NCBI RefSeq assembly: GCF_051195215.1
Contig: NZ_JBNAZM010000010.1
Coordinates: 1 to 64,000, forward strand
DNA from: Arhodomonas sp051195215
GTDB taxonomy: Bacteria; Pseudomonadota; Gammaproteobacteria; Nitrococcales; Nitrococcaceae
Direction of reading: 5' to 3'
DNA length: 64,000 nucleotides
Positions within the stretch are counted from its first letter, which is position 1, and each line of letters begins with the position of its first letter. A program made the translations under genes and the position numbers. The notes below the pieces were generated by a model. The model ran no database searches. It was not told where the DNA came from and saw only the letters and a list, made by a program, of their open reading frames with translations. This document shows, piece after piece, positions 61,793-64,000 of this stretch.

Positions 61793-61798
61793 CGATGC

Positions 61799-61843
61799 AT
61801 TTGTTAATTTTATGAGTTCATTGAGACTATTGATTTAACAAAT
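61799..61843. repeat. AT-rich 9-bp inverted repeat upstream of gcvP
   Basis: ATTTGTTAA (61799-61807) is the exact reverse complement of TTAACAAAT (61835-61843), with 27 nt between. The whole stretch is strongly AT-rich against its surroundings. It starts 6 nt after the LysR stop and 126 nt before the gcvP ATG, so it could be a regulator site or the lysR transcript end. No glycine riboswitch pattern was seen in the leader. Confidence 0.5.
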
Positions 61844-61924
61844 TTCCCTCTGCGGCCTAGGGTTAGCGGTCGTGACCATCTTTCATGGCGGCGCAGTTGC
61901 CGCTGCAGTATGACGAGGCGACCC

Positions 61925-64000
61925 ATGAACGAGAGGCGCATCCCGCTCAGCGAGCTCGAGGACCACGACGCGTTCGTCTCCCGGCACAACGGTCCCACGG
62001 CCGAGGACCGGGCGGCCATGCTTGGAGCGCTCGGGCTACCGGATATCGAGACCCTCATCGACCGTGCGGTGCCCGCTGATATCCGCTTGTCCAAGCCGCT
62101 CGCGCTGGACGAGCCAGTCAACGAGGCGGAGGCGCTCACGGAGCTGCGCACGATGGCCGAGCGTAACGTGGTCAAGCGCTCGCTTATTGGTGCAGGCTAT
62201 GCCGATACGCATACGCCCACCGTCATCCAGCGCAACGTTCTCGAGAACCCGGCCTGGTACACTGCGTACACCCCCTATCAGCCGGAAATCTCCCAGGGGC
62301 GGCTTGAGGCACTGCTCAATTTCCAGACCATGGTGAGCGATCTCACGGGCATGGAGATCGCGAATGCCTCGCTGCTCGATGAGGCGACTGCCGCCGCCGA
62401 GGCGATGACACTGTGTCATCGTGTCAATCGCCGCAGCAAGAGTGCCACGTTCCTCGTCGATCCGGCCTGTCATCCGCAGACCATCGACGTGCTCAAGGGG
62501 CGCGCCGAGCCGCTTGGCATCGAGGTGATCGTCGGCGATCCGGCTACGTTGCTCCCGGAGCAGGCGTGTTTCGGCGTTCTGCTACAGTACCCCGACACGC
62601 ATGGCGAGATCCGCGACCACCGTTCCACCGTAGCGGCGGCCCACGACGCCGGTGCCATGGCTGTGATGGCCACCGACCTGCTCGCGCTCACGATGCTTAC
62701 GCCGCCGGGCGAAATGGGTGCGGACGTGGTGGTAGGCAGCGCCCAGCGTTTCGGTGTGCCGCTGTTCTTCGGCGGGCCGCACGCCGCGTTCATCGCGGTG
62801 GGCGACAAGCACAAGCGCTCACTGCCCGGGCGGCTGGTCGGTGTGTCCGTGGACGCGCAGGGGAATCCGGCCTACCGCCTGGCGCTGCAGACGCGTGAGC
62901 AGCATATCCGCCGCGAGAAGGCGACGAGCAATATCTGCACGGCGCAGGCGCTGCTTGCGGTAATCGCGGCCATGTATGCCGTTTACCACGGCCCCGCGGG
63001 GCTGACCCGCATCGCCCGCCGCGTACACCGCTTGACGGGCGTCCTCGCCGCGGGGCTGCAGCAGCTCGGCTGGACGGTGGCCCCGGAGACCTTTTTCGAC
63101 ACCATCACCGTGGAGGCGGGCGCGGATGCGCAGCGGCTGCTCACCGATGCCGAAGCCGCCGGCTATAACCTGCGTCTCCTCGCCGACGGCCGTATCGGCA
63201 TCTCACTCGATGAGACCACTACCCGCGAGGACGTTGCCGCAGTGCTGGGCGTGTTCGCGGGCGACCGCGCCGTGCCGGAGGTGGCCTCGCTGGATGGTGC
63301 GGTTGCCGATGCGCTGCCGGCAGCGCTCGTGCGCGGGAGTGACTTCCTCACGCACCCGGTGTTCAACCGCTATCACTCCGAGACGGAGATGCTGCGCTAC
63401 CTGCGCCGGCTCTCCGACCAGGACCTGGCGCTGGACCGGGCAATGATACCGCTGGGCTCCTGCACCATGAAGCTCAACGCGACCACGGAGATGATCGCCG
63501 TCTCCTGGCAGGCATTCAGCGGAATCCACCCCTTCGCGCCGGCGCATCAGACGGAGGGCTACCGCGAGCTCTTCGCGGACCTGGAGCGAATGCTCTGCGC
63601 GGTTACCGGATACGATGCCGTGTCGTTGCAGCCCAATGCCGGTGCCCAGGGTGAGTACGCCGGGTTGCTGGCGATTCGCGGCTACCATGCCGATCGGGGC
63701 GAGACCGAGCGTGATGTCTGCCTGATTCCGAGCTCGGCCCACGGCACCAATCCCGCGTCGGCGCAGATGGCCGGCATGCGTGTCGTCGTTGTCCACTGCG
63801 ACCGCGACGGTAACGTGGACTTGAGCGACCTGCGCGAGAAGGCGGCCGAGCACAGCAAACGCCTCGCCGCGATCATGCTCACCTACCCGTCGACTCACGG
63901 GGTGTTCGAGCGCGACGTTCGCGAGGTCTGCCAAGTGGTGCACGAGCACGGCGGGCAGGTGTATATCGACGGCGCGAACCTCAATGCCATGGTCGGGCTG
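61925..64000 (+). CDS. gcvP: Glycine dehydrogenase (decarboxylating), P protein, 3'-truncated by window
   Basis: The frame starting MNERRIPLSELEDHDAFVSR is open for 692 codons to the window end. It encodes the PLP-dependent P protein of the glycine cleavage system, which decarboxylates glycine and loads the aminomethyl group on GcvH. The N-terminal half has FVSRHNGP, YTPYQPEISQGRLE, SLLDEATAAAEAM and FGVPLFFGGPHAA. The second half begins with IPLGSCTMKLNATTEM and SSAHGTNPASA. It is therefore the long single-chain type (about 950 residues), not split GcvPA/PB. The PLP lysine lies beyond the edge, after YIDGANLNAMVGL. No gcvT or gcvH precedes it here. Confidence 0.95.
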   Translation, partial: MNERRIPLSELEDHDAFVSRHNGPTAEDRAAMLGALGLPDIETLIDRAVPADIRLSKPLALDEPVNEAEALTELRTMAERNVVKRSLIGAGYADTHTPTVIQRNVLENPAWYTAYTPYQPEISQGRLEALLNFQTMVSDLTGMEIANASLLDEATAAAEAMTLCHRVNRRSKSATFLVDPACHPQTIDVLKGRAEPLGIEVIVGDPATLLPEQACFGVLLQYPDTHGEIRDHRSTVAAAHDAGAMAVMATDLLALTMLTPPGEMGADVVVGSAQRFGVPLFFGGPHAAFIAVGDKHKRSLPGRLVGVSVDAQGNPAYRLALQTREQHIRREKATSNICTAQALLAVIAAMYAVYHGPAGLTRIARRVHRLTGVLAAGLQQLGWTVAPETFFDTITVEAGADAQRLLTDAEAAGYNLRLLADGRIGISLDETTTREDVAAVLGVFAGDRAVPEVASLDGAVADALPAALVRGSDFLTHPVFNRYHSETEMLRYLRRLSDQDLALDRAMIPLGSCTMKLNATTEMIAVSWQAFSGIHPFAPAHQTEGYRELFADLERMLCAVTGYDAVSLQPNAGAQGEYAGLLAIRGYHADRGETERDVCLIPSSAHGTNPASAQMAGMRVVVVHCDRDGNVDLSDLREKAAEHSKRLAAIMLTYPSTHGVFERDVREVCQVVHEHGGQVYIDGANLNAMVGL

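Noticed and set aside
61793..61924. Possible glycine riboswitch before gcvP
   Set aside because: The leader is short and AT-rich and lacks the paired conserved aptamer cores.

Overview
The window is a dense, GC-rich (mostly well above 60% by eye), essentially all-housekeeping stretch of a gammaproteobacterial chromosome. The lineage call rests on gene order. A ponA gene lies divergent from pilMNOPQ-aroK-aroB, followed by gltB-gltD and hemE. There is also yicC-gmk-rpoZ-spoT-ridA-recG beside rph-rdgB-hemW, ubiC-ubiA-comF beside bioBFHCD, and coxBA-coxC-surf1-ctaA-ctaB. Acidic proteins, such as the large lipoprotein at 30203-32443, and the cluster layout suggest a halophilic or haloalkaliphilic member of the Chromatiales/Ectothiorhodospiraceae area. 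That placement is inference. No rRNA, CRISPR array, complete insertion sequence or convincing tRNA was seen.

Layout. 146-3055: cobalamin lower-ligand and salvage operon cobU-cobT-cobC-cobS. 3241-7170 (minus strand): uppP, a cyclase with a degenerate receiver domain, a MidA-type methyltransferase, folK and folB. 7339-11439: plsY, then on the minus strand a Nudix hydrolase, hemE, a 3D-domain lipoprotein and gltD. 11689-24505 (minus strand): gltB, dgt, aroB, aroK and pilQPONM. 24709-27839 (plus): ponA and a conserved protein of unknown role. 27923-32443 (minus): gltA, zinc-free L31, and a large Ig-like lipoprotein. 32679-35838: SirB2-like protein, a CPXCG zinc-ribbon protein, hemW, rdgB, rph. 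35961-42570 (plus): yicC, gmk, rpoZ, spoT, ridA, recG. 42671-45094 (minus): ubiA, ubiC, comF. 45150-49537 (plus): bioB-bioF-bioH-bioC-bioD. 49974-57745: DUF2244 protein and the cytochrome aa3-type oxidase genes with heme A synthesis. 57802-61792: outer-membrane barrel, PEBP-like protein, DUF2252 protein, LysR regulator. 61925-64000: the first 692 codons of gcvP, cut by the window edge.

Most genes are packed into operons with ATGA or similar overlaps. The unusual material is in the gaps. A 267-bp MITE-like element with perfect 34-bp terminal inverted repeats lies at 49610-49876. A REP-like 32-bp palindrome lies at 30163-30194. Degenerate AAG-rich intergenic repeats occur at 3056-3240 and 42571-42670. 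A 15-bp palindrome lies between the LysR gene and the DUF2252 gene. A 37-codon membrane microprotein sits between coxA and coxC, where Cox11 is often found. No clearly new multi-gene system was recognised; the best leads are listed as findings.
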